Shown here piece after piece: positions 49,508 to 61,289 of a DNA stretch of 64,000 nucleotides. The position numbers were made by a program, and so were the translations under genes. Position 1 is the stretch's first letter; each line of letters begins with the position of its first letter. Source of the stretch: Welwitschia mirabilis (lineage: Eukaryota > Gnetophyta > Gnetopsida > Welwitschiales); contig JBOZIK010000001.1 of the NCBI GenBank assembly GCA_051453625.1, forward strand, positions 156,358,121 to 156,422,120, written 5' to 3'. The notes beneath the pieces were generated by a model. That model had not been told where the DNA came from. It made no database searches and was given only the letters and a program-made list of their open reading frames with translations.

Positions 49508-52500
49508 TTGTATCACATAAAAATTTTTAAATTAGTGAATTTGTTCTTTCAATGCATTTTAAATATATTTTATACTAATTATAAGCCCATGAAGGATTAA
49601 AAAGGAATTAGCATGAGGAAATAATGCATGTAATTAATCTTGCTAATTAAAGTAAGAAAATTACTCATCCAAATTAGGTGCATAAGTCATAAATAATATT
49701 TCTTTTGTCATTCATACATCACTTCCACTTTTTACACAAAGTCCATCTAGTTTGTCATTGATCAATCTTGTCATGGTCATTCATAAGTTCATATCACTTT
49801 TATACAAAGTCCATCCAATTTGTTATTAGTAAATGTTATCAATGAAGAAATGATTTCTTTACCTTAAGGGTAAAATGATATGACTGATCTTTAGCCAATT
49901 GTATCAAGGATATTTAATGCATCATTTATCTATAAACATGGTCCTCTTCCTTTTTATTAAGCTAGTATTCTTTAAGCAAGCTTATGATACTAAAATTTCT
50001 TCTTAATATTTTATCGTGTTGAGTGTTGAGTTAGAGCATGGAGCTTGAATTTTGTAACTTGGATCTTAAATCTTGGAAGCTTGGAATTAGGATCTTAGAA
50101 TGCAATACTTTATTAATATTCTTTAAGAATCATCAATCTTCTTATTTCCAAGTATGTTATTCTTTCATAAAAATTTTAGCTTCATTTATTGCATTAGTTC
50201 TATGCATATGATTATGGTATAAATGTAGTATCTTTTTCCTTCCACTGGCTGATACTGAAAGGATCTATAATAATCTTACGAGGGGATGAATAGGATTTTT
50301 GATAAATTTAAACAAATATTAATATTTAAGAAGAAATTATAACATAAAAATATATAACAAAATAAACTCAAAAGTAGAACCAAAATAATGCAAAGACAAG
50401 ATTTATTGTGGTTCAAGATAGACCCTACTATACTCTCGGAAGATAACCAATAACAAAGATTGTTTTAGATCTTTGTTAATTCACCATTTACTAGGTTTTC
50501 AAGGTTAACCTTCAACCTTTACAAAGCAAACTTTTATAGGCTAAGTTTGAACCTTCATAAAATGGATGCTTTTAGGATAATCCTTAACTTTATAAATTAA
50601 AATTTTTCAAGCTAAGTCTTAACGTTCACAAAATGGACTTTTCTAGGCTAAGTCTTAACCTTTATAAAACCTTTAAGGGTGAGTGATGGGATAAATCCTT
50701 TATGCTATAAATCACTCAAATGCAAGTACTAATAATAAAGCCTCATTACTCAGATTTAGTATAAAGGTAAGTATTAAGAGAGAGAAGAAATGTGTTATAA
50801 AGATAATCTTTTCAGGTCAAGAGTATATGCTTCTTTTTTAAAATTCATCTCATATCTCTTGAGTTTTAAGTAAAACCTTTTTAAATAAATGTTCGGTTGA
50901 CCCGAGTAACTCCTCAAAATGTCTGGTCGATCTGAGTGACTTATGTCACTTGATCCAGTTAGTCCATTTTTCATCTTATCAACCTAAGTAATTTATGTTA
51001 CTTGATTTAGTTACTTCCATCTAAAATCTAGTTGACCATCTTTGTCTAGATTTTATTAATCCCAAATGGATCTAGTTGGCCCCATATAAAATAGTCCAAA
51101 CTGTGTATTTTCAGGTTTGGTCAACCTCATATGCATCTAGTTGATCAATAGTTTAAGTTCTTAGATAGAAAGTAAAGCAACTAAGATTATAATACATTTA
51201 ATTCTTAACTATCTTTTGGTTATGAATCCTTAAATTTCTTGCATCTATAAGATCACATTCCATTCAATAAAGGTCATGCTAGTTTGACATCAATTGGCAA
51301 TATAGAATCTTAATAGATACTAAGATAAGGAAGACATTTAAGGTATTTCATTACATGATTAGTTGAAGGGGCTACCAATGGATTTTCCTCCTCCCATTGG
51401 CATAGACTAAGATGAGGGAAAGAGTTGAGAGAAATCTTAATATGATTAGCTTCTATATGTATAAGGGATATTTTGGCCAAGTGACTAGGGATTCACTATA
51501 ATTTTGGGTACCCATGTTGTTTTGCATTGTCATATTTTTAAATTTCATTTTGCATCAGATTGGCATGATTGATTCTGATCCCCCAAAAATCTATTTAGGT
51601 TAGGCACACCTTCTTAGAAAATCCTAAGGCCCATGGTATTTGATGCATTGTTTATTATTGTAAGTTGAGTTTATATTTCTTATAACTATGTATTATATAT
51701 TTTAACTACTAATTTTTATTATGAATTTATAGTTATTTTACTAATTTTTATTTTTACAAATTAGTGTGAATTCTTTTGTCTGTAGTTTGGTTAAAGTTTA
51801 CTTTCTCCCAAAAGTGAAGCATAACTTAAGAAAGTTATAACTCATTCAATACTAGGCGAATATTTATAAACTTTTTTATGTAAGTTTATAAGCATGTTAG
51901 GAATTTAAAAATCCTAAAATAGTAATTTTTCTAGAGTATAATAATTTTTAGAATTTATTTTATGAAAATAACTCAAAAATTACAAGTCAAAAATAGCAAG
52001 AAAAAAAGTCTTAGTTTTTATAATTTATAAAGAGTTTTGAAGAAATATTAAATAGTAAAGCCTATAGAGAATTAAATAAAACTTCCAAAAGGTATTTATT
52101 CATTTAAAAAATCCTAGTAGATTAAAAGTTATAACCCTTTTAGTTAAGGGTACTACTTTAGTAATTCTAAAATTTAGGTAGTTTTTATAGTCAAAGTTTG
52201 ACCCTATAAAATGTATCTATACAAATTTATATGTAATAAAATTTATTTTTAGGAATAGTATGATGAGTATAATTCAAGAAAACTAAGCCTAATTTATTTT
52301 TACATTTTCACATATTAATTAGAAAATTTTAGTTTCAATGTCTTTTAAAAGTTAAGAAAATTTGTAAATAATTTTAAATACTATATATGATTTCTAGTTA
52401 AGTAAAGTATTTTTAATCATTTTTATATACTATTTATTAATATTTAGGTATTAATTCTTACTTTTCAAGATAAACATTAGGATTATCTACTTAATAATTC

Positions 52501-53684
52501 TAGAGATGTATACCCAAATTACTTAGCTTTATTAATATTTCTTTTGACAATAAATAAATAAATATATATATTACTTAACTTTATTTTAAAATAAATTATT
52601 AAAATTTATAAAGAGGGTTTATAAGTTGGCTTAGACACATAAATGAATCATGTTTCTACGATAGAACTTGGATGTATTAATGTGCCCTATTTGAAAAGAG
52701 TTACTGTAATTTAGAAAAATAAAGGGATGTTTTCTGTCATTTATTTTTACTATTATGTTAAAAAATGTATGATTTTACTTTCATGTAAATCAAAATGATG
52801 CTTATATACTCTATTTTTCTTTTATATAATTGTTTTCATAAAATAAATCCAATTATGATTAGAAGTATTTTCTTTACTAGGTAAATAATCCACTAAATAT
52901 CCACATAATTGTATGCTTGTATTTGTATGGTATATTCATTAAACTAAAGCAAAATAATCTTAATCATTATTTATCCCTATGCTTGGGTTTTATCACCAAG
53001 TTCGATTGCATTATACTTTTATTTATAAACCCTTTTGGAAGTGGATTTAATCATCACTCTCTTAGCCTACCCATGCATGGACTAACTCTAATTTAATATC
53101 TTGAGCTCTTGGTATCAAAGCATTATGTTGCACCATCCTAAAATGCTTCAAAGAAGTGAGGGTTATTTGTAAGCATGCATCTACCTCACATACTACCTAT
53201 CACTATATTGGAGGTACATCAAGGTGAAGTCCAAGCCTATGGAGTTGAGTCTAGCCATGTTTGTATAATATAGAACTTAAAGTAGAATCAACTCATATCT
53301 GAAGAGTGGCTAATTATTGAGTGGGAATTCCATTAATAAGAGTTACTGCCTCTTATTATATTGGTTAGGTACTATCCTAAAACTTATCCATTGTATATGG
53401 TAAAACAAGTTAACATCTCATCAACTTTATACAGGATATCTTTGTGTGATGAAAACAAAAGTTAGGAATAAATATTGGATAAATTTTGATATCATTATTG
53501 TATGTAAACCAAAATGGTTTATTGTTAAATAGTAATTATGTTATTTAATTATTTTAAATTTTATAATGTTCTAATATGATCTAAATAGAAATTGATCCTA
53601 AGTTCCATTATGCATGTTTAGATAATAATGTTTTTTCAAAAAAAAATACTTAATTAGAGTAATTAAAGTTAAGGTATTACAAAA
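49508..53684. other. Intergenic DNA, probably decayed LTR material
   Basis: No coding domain was seen. It contains dispersed repeat 1 copy 2 (50,233-50,670) and, near 50,890-51,130, several GGTTGACCCGAGT / GGTCGATCTGAGTGACTT-like phrases of the kind common in plant LTRs. GTTATAACTCATTCAATACT (51,835) is another LTR-like phrase. The 5' LTR of element C should end at about 53,681, but no match to its 3' LTR could be found here. Confidence 0.45.
50233..50670 (+). repeat. Dispersed repeat family 1, copy 2
   Basis: CTGAAAGGATCTATAATAA, then ACGAGGGGATGAATAGG and TTATTGTGGTTCA follow the block order of 10,915-11,290. From about 50,505 a degenerate internal repeat of the phrase GGCTAAGTCTTAACCTTTA occurs three to four times. 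Confidence 0.6.
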
Positions 53685-53702
53685 TGGTATTAGAGCTTAA
53701 GT
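53685..53702 (+). other. Element C primer-binding site (initiator tRNA-Met)
   Basis: TGGTATTAGAGCTTAAGT follows ...GGTATTACAAAA. The common plant site is TGGTATCAGAGC; the single change in the first twelve bases is C-to-T. It lies about 1 kb before the gag ATG. Confidence 0.7.
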
Positions 53703-54667
53703 TAACTTAAATCATGTCTATGTTAATTACTTAAAAATAAATTTAATAATACCCATTATAAACTTAATTTCCAATTAGCCAGAAAATTTAATTATATTCA
53801 TGATAATCCTTATCCATATAAGTGTTCAATGTCATAAATAATTATAGAATTAATTATATTTATAGTTATCTTAATTACCAAATAATCATAAAGTTAATTA
53901 TACCCTTTATAATCTATTTTGTGAATAATCTTGAATTTAGTTGTATCTAAGTTAATCCCCATCTCCTAAGAAAAAATGAAATTGATCATATTTTTAATAA
54001 CCCTAATTCTTAAATAAGCATGAATTTAATTATATCCATGATCATCTTAATTCATAAATGATTAACTACATTACATCTATGCTAATTCTAATAACCATGT
54101 AGTTAATAGCCCCTAAATAATTATATCTATGAAAATCACGATGATCAATTAATCATAAAGTTGATTATATCCATGATAATCTTAAATCTCTAAATAACCT
54201 TTTAGTTAATTATATTTATGGTAATTCTAATTCATAATTAATCTTAATTAAATAATTATTAATTAATCATGTCTTTAAAAAACTTATTACCTTATAAATA
54301 TAGATAATGATACTTACTCATGAAACTAGTAATCTCATATGATAGTTTATAGAAATAAATATATCATAAGTGTATAGACTGTATAGACCCTTAAAAAATT
54401 AAAACTTTTAATTAATTTCTATCCACTACATAATCAACTATATAATTTCCCCATGCTTTCTAATTATAAGTCCTATTAGTAACTTATGAGTCTAATAGAA
54501 CAAATTCCTTGGTGAGTAAGGAAGAGGAATTAACTTGATCATTTAGTTTAAATTAATTACCTGATGGCTAAAATATAATCTTTATTATGAACATATGAAC
54601 TTAAACTCCTAATACAATATTTATCCTATTATCAACCAAATCTAATAATATTTTCTACTCCTTCCAG

Positions 54668-55720
54668 ATGGCTCGCTGTCATCAGCAAATTCTTAAGGAA
54701 AATTCAATTGCATCAACTAATTAACATCAAAACAACTCAAGGACTAATTAGTATAATGATGGAAATCAACCTTTCATCACTCTTAATCTAGAAGCATTAA
54801 TGAGTGCATTCATGCAGTTTCTATTACAAATAGTAAATTAAGGTTAAAGCTCAGAAATGAATAATATACCAATTAATCTCATAAGGATGTGGATATGATG
54901 AAGTTAATTAAAAAAATTTATTAAGTTAAACCCATCAAAGTTTATAGGAGGTTTAGATTTGTTAAAAGTAGAAGCATGGCTAAGTGATGTTAAAAAGATT
55001 CTAGCAACCTTAGAATGTAATGAATATGAAAAGGCCTCTTTAGCTACATGTTATAAGGAGAAGCTATCTACAAGAATGTAATGAACATGAAAAGGCTTCT
55101 TTAGCTATCTACATGTGACCTATTAGATGAGGCATAATTTTCATGGGAAGAGTTTGAACACATGTTTAAGGAAAAGTATATCACTAAGTTCTACATTCAC
55201 CTAAAGATTATTGAATTCTACAATCTTAGGCAAGCTCATAATGTGATAATAACATCTCATGAATGTACATTTATGGAACTATTAAGATATGTGTCGCATA
55301 TGCATCTTGATAAAGATGAAAAAGTAAATCTTTTTATTGATAGTTTTTCAATCTAAAACTTTAGCTGAGGCTATAGAGAAAGTAAAAATAGCAGAAAAAA
55401 TTGGTAAAGACAATAATAAAATAAGAAATAAATTCATCCTAAGGGTTTGATATTTAAGGGAAATCAATTACATGTGTCTTATAACAATATGAATTAGAAT
55501 TTTAATAGGAGTAATGTTACTAGTAATAACAAAAAAAATAGGAATTTTAATGGAAAAAAACCATGTATCATCTAGGTGGAATTAAAATGTTTTTAATCAA
55601 AGTCATATGAGAAATCAATCACAAATATTCAACTTTAAGTGAAATCCTAGTCAAAGACATTTTTAAGGTCAATTTAATAATGGCTTGTAGTGCTTCAATT
55701 ATAAAGGAAACTAAAAGGTT
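54668..55720 (+). pseudogene. Element C gag relic
   Basis: Starts at ATG 54,668 (MARCHQQILKEN). The capsid blocks are PSKFIGGLDLLKVEAWLSDV (P..F.G..DPL.AE.WL), ECNEYEKASLATCY, MFKEKYITKFY (FL.KYFP...) and FYNLRQAHNVI through LLRYVSHM (F..L.QG...V.EY...F..LSRYAPH). A zinc-knuckle trace CFNYKG follows near 55,690. A 61-bp tandem duplication at about 55,013-55,115 disrupts the frame, besides several stops. Confidence 0.75.
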
Positions 55721-56029
55721 AAAGAATATTCATTACTTATTAAGAGCCAGCTTAGACAACATTCAGAAAATTTTCAAAGATCATATACCATTTAGTAGCC
55801 AATTGGATAACTTCGAGTATCAATAGAGAATCAAAAGGTAAAATTTTAGAGCTAATCCTAAAAGATAAATCTTTACTTAGTAACACATAAATAATTATTT
55901 TATTTAATTGTAAAGAAACTTATTACTTTATATTCCCTAGAGTTGTTTTATAAGAAAAATTATATTGTACTCCAATTAAGGGATGCATAGATCTTACAAA
56001 TGGATTTATAACTAAGGCTAATTAATAGA

Positions 56030-56190
56030 TCCAAAATTGTAATTTATATATAAGTAAGAAAGATTTTCAAATTCAATCAATTGTTATCAATCTAGATTTT
56101 GTTTTAGACATGAATTGGTTAATGCAAAACAAGGCAGTTATAAATTGTGAGAAGTGTCAAGTAGAGATGATGAATCATGATCAAGAATAA
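56030..56190 (+). pseudogene. Element C protease relic
   Basis: FVLDMNWLMQNKAVINCEK corresponds to DVILGMDWL..Y.AVIDC..K at the C-terminal end of chromovirus protease. The upstream catalytic DSG/DTG loop is not recognisable. Confidence 0.6.
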
Positions 56191-56339
56191 CCTTTAAAGG
56201 TCAATCCAAATTATATGTGAATAAGTTGATTAAAGCTAAGATACGAAGAGGAAAATTAAGAAGGAATCATGCCTTTATATGCTTTATCCAAAATCAACTA
56301 ACATAAAGGAAGGGAAAAAACTTTGATGATGAATATACC

Positions 56340-57240
56340 AATAATCCAAGATTATCTTGATGTATTTACAACAAAATTACTATGAATGCCATCTATTTGA
56401 GAAGTTGAGTTTACTATTGATTTAATTCCAGTAACTCAACCTATTTCCAAGGCATGATACAAAATTTCTCTTACAAAAATAAAAAATTATAAATTTAGCT
56501 TGAAGAACATCTACAAAAAGGTTTATTCATTCTAGTGTATCATCATGAGGGGAATGAGTGTTGTTTGTAAATAAAAATGATCGAACACATGGGTTATGCA
56601 TTTCTTACAGATAGTTAAATAAATTTACAATTAAGAGCGAGTAATCATTGCCAAGAATAGATGACCTCTTTGATTAACTTAAGAAAGCTAAGGTTTTTTC
56701 CAAAGTTGATTTAAAGTCTAGATATCATCAAGTTCAATTTAAGGAAGAAGATATTCATAAACTAACTTTAAGAACTCATTAGGGGAATTATGAGTTTAGG
56801 GTCATGTCTTTTAGCTTAACTACAACCCTTGCAGTATACAAGGCCTTATGAATTCCATTTGCTAGGCATATCTTGATTTACTTATAATAGTTTTTATTGA
56901 AGACACTCTCATTTATTCAAAGTCATATTAGGAACATGAGAAACACTTGAGAATAGTCTTAGACACTTTAATAAATCATTAATTATATGCTAATTTGGAA
57001 AAATGTTTTTTCTAGAAGGATCCCTTTAGTTCTTAGGTCATGTAGTATCTAGGGAGGGTAACATAATTGATCAAGATNNNNNNNNNNNNNNNNNNNNNNN
57101 NNNNNNNNNNAAAGTTAAAATAATTATAAAATGGCTAGCATCTAAAACTATTACTAAACTTAGAAGCTTCCTTGGTCTTATTGGGTATAATCGTTAATTT
57201 ATCTTCACTTCTCTAAGATAAATTCTTCCCTAACAAGTCT
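56340..57240 (+). pseudogene. Element C reverse transcriptase relic
   Basis: Blocks: EVEFTIDLIPVTQPISKA (EVEF.IDL.PGT.PIS), then in other frames FSKVDLKSRYHQVQFKEEDI (FSKIDLRSGYHQ..I.EEDI), IVFIEDTLIYSKS (IVFIDDILVYSKS) and LYANLEKCFF. The FIDD motif is FIED. Beyond the 33-N gap (57,078-57,110) TITKLRSFLGLIGYNR matches TV.ELRSFLGL.GYYRRF. There are many stops and at least one frame change. Confidence 0.8.
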
Positions 57241-57289
57241 TTTAAAGAAAAATAAATACTTTAGTGGATAACAAAATATCAATAGTTCC

Positions 57290-57715
57290 TTAATTATCTT
57301 AAACAGTCTTTAACTAGTACCCCAGTTTTAGTAATATCAAATGATCCTAAGACTTTCTTAGTTTATACTAATGCATCAAGAGAGGGTTTTGGAGCTATTC
57401 TTGAATAAGATAAAATAGTAATAACCTATAGATTAAGAAAACTTAAAGACACATGAGATAAATACTTAACTCATGATTTTGAGAGAGTTGCAGTAATATT
57501 TACTTTAAAGTTATGGAATCACTACCTCTATCATGTTAAATTTCAAGTTTGGATTGAACATAATAGTTTAAAATACATTTTCACCCAATAAAACTTAAAT
57601 CTTAGGCAAATAAGATGGATGAAATCTTCATGTAATTTTGATCTTAGAATTTTATAACATAAAAGCAAAGGAAATAAAGTTATAGATGCTCTTAGTAGAC
57701 ATGCTTATCTTAAAA
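57290..57715 (+). pseudogene. Element C RNase H relic
   Basis: DPKTFLVYTNASREGFGAIL (..PFVVYTDAS..GLGAVL), DKYLTHDFERVAVIFTLKLW (.KYPTHDLELAAVVFALK.W), NHYLYHVKFQVWIEHNSLKY and NLNLRQIRWM are all visible. The catalytic Asp of YTDAS is Asn, a GAT-to-AAT change, so it is inactive. KVIDALSRHAY ends the domain, matching NVVADALSR. Confidence 0.85.
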
Positions 57716-57879
57716 TAATTATAAAAATTCAAAGTCAGATACCTACTATTACTGTAGAGAGTTAAAACAAAGATGAAGATTATCAAAACTAAAGGATTAG
57801 TTATAAAAATCAATAGATTCAAGAGACTTTAGTATTAACTCAAAAGGTATTATTAAATTTAGCTAGAGATTCTTGGTTC

Positions 57880-58960
57880 CTAATGTAGATGATATTAAAC
57901 AAAAGATAATGTTTGAATTTCATAGTCCATCAATATTAGGCCATCTTGGAGTAGTAAAAATGTATTAAAACATGAAACAAAAATTTTGGTAGTCATAGGT
58001 TAAAAAAAGGATATAGCAAACTTTGTATTAAAGTGTATAAATTATTAGCAAGTTAAGAAAGAACCTAGGAATCTAGCAAACCACTCTATTTCATAACGTT
58101 TTAAAATATAAAATGGGATGTGATTTACATGGATTTTATATTGGAACTTCTAAGAACTCCAAGAGGTAATGAATCAATTATGGTTATAATTGATAGAGAA
58201 ACTAAGTCAATACACTTCATTCTGGTAAAGACTACTTATAGTGCTAAGGATATAATTAAAGTATACATCTAGAATTTTATTTATTTGCATGATGTGCTCT
58301 TAGTAATTATTTCTGACAAGGATTTAAAATTTACCTCTAAATTTTGGCAAGAACTATAATTGGGTTTAGGAACTAAGCTAAACATGATCATGACATTTCA
58401 TCCTCTCAAATAGATGGTTAGGTAAAATGAGTTAATCAAATCCTAAAGGATCTTGTTAAAGCATTTGTTCTTAATAAGAATAAGAGTTGGAAAAAATACT
58501 TATCATTAGTGAAACTTGCATATAATAATAGTTACTAAAGTTCTATTTAAATGGCTCCATTTGAAACTCTATATGGTTAAAAATGTATAGCGTCCACTAC
58601 ATAGAAAGAACCTAAGAAAATATTAATAATAAGATTAGAAATGTTATAACAAATAGAAAATTAGATGAGAACCATTAAGAATAAACTAAAGGAAGCAACA
58701 GTTAGAAAAAAGATGTATGAGGATCACCAAATAAGAGATATGAAATTCCAAGTAGATGATTATGTCTTTCTTAATATGTCACCAACGAAATTAGTTATGC
58801 CAGGAGTCAAGAGATGAAAATTATCCCCTAGATTTATTGCACCATTTTAGATATTGGAATGTGTTAGACCTATTACATACAAAATTGTTTTAAATCCTTA
58901 ATTGTTACACATCCATAATTTTTTTCATGTGAATATGTTAAGAAAGTATATTTTAGATTA
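57880..58960 (+). pseudogene. Element C integrase relic
   Basis: The core shows TPRGNESIMVIIDRETKS-like sequence at 58,156-58,210 (TPRGNDAIMVVVDRLTKSAHF), then KTTYSAKDIIKVYI, VIISDKDLKFTSKFWQEL (SIVSDRDPKFTSRFW..L), TKLNMIMTFHPL (TKL..STAFHPQTDGQ) and MAPFETLYG. Further on are DMKFQVDDYVFL-type and LSPRFIAPF-type C-terminal blocks and HNFFHVNMLRKY. Core residue losses and stops make it non-functional. Confidence 0.8.
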
Positions 58961-58984
58961 TTTTCATATGTTAAATTGGCTTCA

Positions 58985-59140
58985 TATTTATGTGGAGCCT
59001 GATTATTCAACTATAGAGAAGATGGTAGCAGTGTTGGACCATCAAACTATTACTTTGCAAAACAAGGGGATCCACTAACTAAAGATAAAATGACTTAATC
59101 ATAGTTCTAATAGAGTTACTTGGGAGCTAAAGAATAAATG
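58985..59140 (+). pseudogene. Element C chromodomain relic
   Basis: VEPDYSTIEKMVAVLDHQTI followed by TLQNKGI, NHSSNRVTWELKNK corresponds to the CR-type chromodomain at the end of Tekay/Del polyproteins (..I.DR..R.LR.KEI..VKV.W.NH..EEATWE.E). Such domains steer integration toward heterochromatin by binding modified histones. Two stops interrupt this copy. Confidence 0.65.
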
Positions 59141-59235
59141 AAATATAAATACCTAATTCGTTTTAAATCCCATGATATGTAATCTTAGACTCTCAAGTCA
59201 TTATGTACTTTAATTCCCAAGAGTGAATCCTTTTT

Positions 59236-59463
59236 AAGTGGGGGATTATGTTATATTTGTTTTACATTTTATAGTATTTAATTAGTAACTATAATAATAT
59301 AATTACTAAAGTATCTAAATTATGTAAACATTTTGATATTAAATTTTAATGCAAATCCTTTATTTTCTTTTAATGAGAATTAATGTATAGTCTTACAATA
59401 AATAATGTATTGTATTTGTTACATCAAAGATATATTTTAAATTATAGGTACTTATAAGGTTAC
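59236..59463 (+). repeat. Element C polypurine tract and 3' LTR start, interrupted
   Basis: AAGTGGGGGAT (59,236-59,246) is a typical polypurine tract. The LTR opens at 59,249 with TGTTATATTTG. It stays homologous to 37,017-37,226 up to ...GGTACTTATAAGGTTAC at 59,463, then changes abruptly, marking the insertion point of the next element. Confidence 0.75.
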
Positions 59464-59499
59464 TATAATATTCCTTTTTACCATTTTAAGGTTATTTCC

Positions 59500-61289
59500 T
59501 TATAAACAAGAACATATAAATATTATGCTAGAATAAATAACAATAACAAGGAAAAACTTAGCAAAAGGTAGACATTATCATTGGAAACAGTGGATTACAT
59601 TCTTCATTATTAGCTAATAGCCTTAGACTAGTGGTTATAGATAAAGATGTAAAATATGACTTAAGTTTCCTTCCTGCGACCCTTGGGGATTAGCCAAGAT
59701 TATCATCGATTACATCCACCCAGTCTATCCACCCCACCCTAATGCTATAGGCTTAAATAGAATAATGAAGGGATACATATTTTTATATTTGCATCACACC
59801 CATTCATATCTCTTGTTAATTATGCTCATTAAGTGTCTTAACATACTTATTTACAAAATAATAAATTTAAAACATTACATTCCCTTCCCCTTAAGCATTG
59901 TACTCATCGTTGAGCATAGTTTATCCACTTTTTCTATCTTTTGTGAAGGCATGCTTATCCAAATTATTTTTCTATATTATCTATAAATCATAAGTAAAGG
60001 AAAATATTATATATTAAGAGATATTCTAAAAATTAAGAAAGTAATATATTATGTTTTACTGAAAGGTTTAGAAAAGGTCTCATGTATATACTCCATACCT
60101 TTCCAAGGTTGTTGATTACAAATAGGTCCGTTGGATGCATACTTCCTTAATATTTTTATTTTGCAATTACTTAATACTGGTATCTAAAACCTTTTTAAGA
60201 TGGATTTTTCTAGTTAGGAGTTGTGGTGCTCATTCCATCGAGTATCCTACCCTTAAAGATAGTGTTTTGTCTTTTGATATGCATTTTCAGTTGATTTAAT
60301 TTCTAGAGTGTGGAGGACACTTCTAAGTTTAAGTGGTAAGGTGCTAATGGAACTGTTAATCAACTACTTTTTAGAGAAATTCTTTTGGTATTTCATCAGG
60401 TATTAGAATTTAGACTAATATTCATCTAGTGAGTGCTTTCCCAAGCAGAGGCATTGGAAATCCATCATTTGATCTTCAATGAAATCTTCTAGGATGAATT
60501 TACTTTTGAAATCTTCGATAAAGATGTTCCATAGTATTTTTTAGGGATGTTTTTATTAGTATGTATATCATCATTTTTATGCATTTCTTGTAAGAAAATC
60601 AATAATGTATATGCATTGCCTTTCTATAGGAATATTTTAAAGCTTAAAGTAGTTCTCTAATTCCTAGATCCAACATATGGTTTTTTCACTTGTTCCTCCT
60701 TTACATTTATATGTTTTAAGTGTATCATCTTAGAAATTTATTCTCCTTCATGTTGTTCTATGTTGAAAGGGTCTATTTGGTTGGATAGAAAGGCTTAAAT
60801 ATTTGCCTCTATCTTTAGTAGTCTCATTTAAATGTTCTAAACATCGACTGTGTCTAATGGGGTATTTTGGTCTGAGATGAATGGTTATTCTTGAGGTGCT
60901 CTAAGATTCTATTTGATGGATCTTTCTTCTAAGTAAGAGAATAGTTTATGAATCCTACTGACAAGGATTTTATTTTGTGAATGAATATGATCTAGCTAGA
61001 TCTCTATTTCATTCATTCATCCATCCATTCACTTTATATTCAATAATGCATTAGTTAGTTGGATGTCCTTTTGAACTCATTCACCTCTTCTTTTTTGCTC
61101 CTCCTCCAAGAATAGTACACTCTCTTTATGATGGGCATTATGTTCTTTAATGATGTTACTGCAATAGTTAGGTATTTATAACTAAAATAAGATTATAAAA
61201 ATTGTTAGAAAATCAATTTATCAATTATCATAATATCCCTTGATGACATGGATCTCATTGGTGTTAACTATCAAAGACGTATATTACTG
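59500..61289. other. Noncoding part of the insertion
   Basis: No domain was recognised. A G+C-richer patch lies at 59,665-59,760. The open frame 59,765-59,986 has no recognisable similarity. Confidence 0.5.

Larger units (their letters stand above)
53685..59463 (+). mobile_element. Element C: Tekay/Del-like chromovirus, decayed
   Basis: A plus-strand Ty3/gypsy element in the standard order: PBS, gag, PR, RT, RNase H, IN, chromodomain trace, polypurine tract, 3' LTR. The integrase-chromodomain end (HNFFHVNMLRKYI followed by VLDHQTITLQNKGI) identifies the chromovirus group and resembles Tekay/Del most. All frames contain stops. The 3' LTR is cut at 59,464 by another insertion, and the 5' LTR was not recognised. 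Confidence 0.8.

Noticed and set aside
37735-49512. Target-site duplication for element B
   Set aside because: TTTTT on the left and TTGTA on the right do not match well enough.
53110-53121. TGGTATCAAAGC as the primer-binding site of element C
   Set aside because: Resembles the tRNA-Met site, but the site at 53,685 fits the distance to gag and the LTR-like end better; no element interior follows 53,121 directly.
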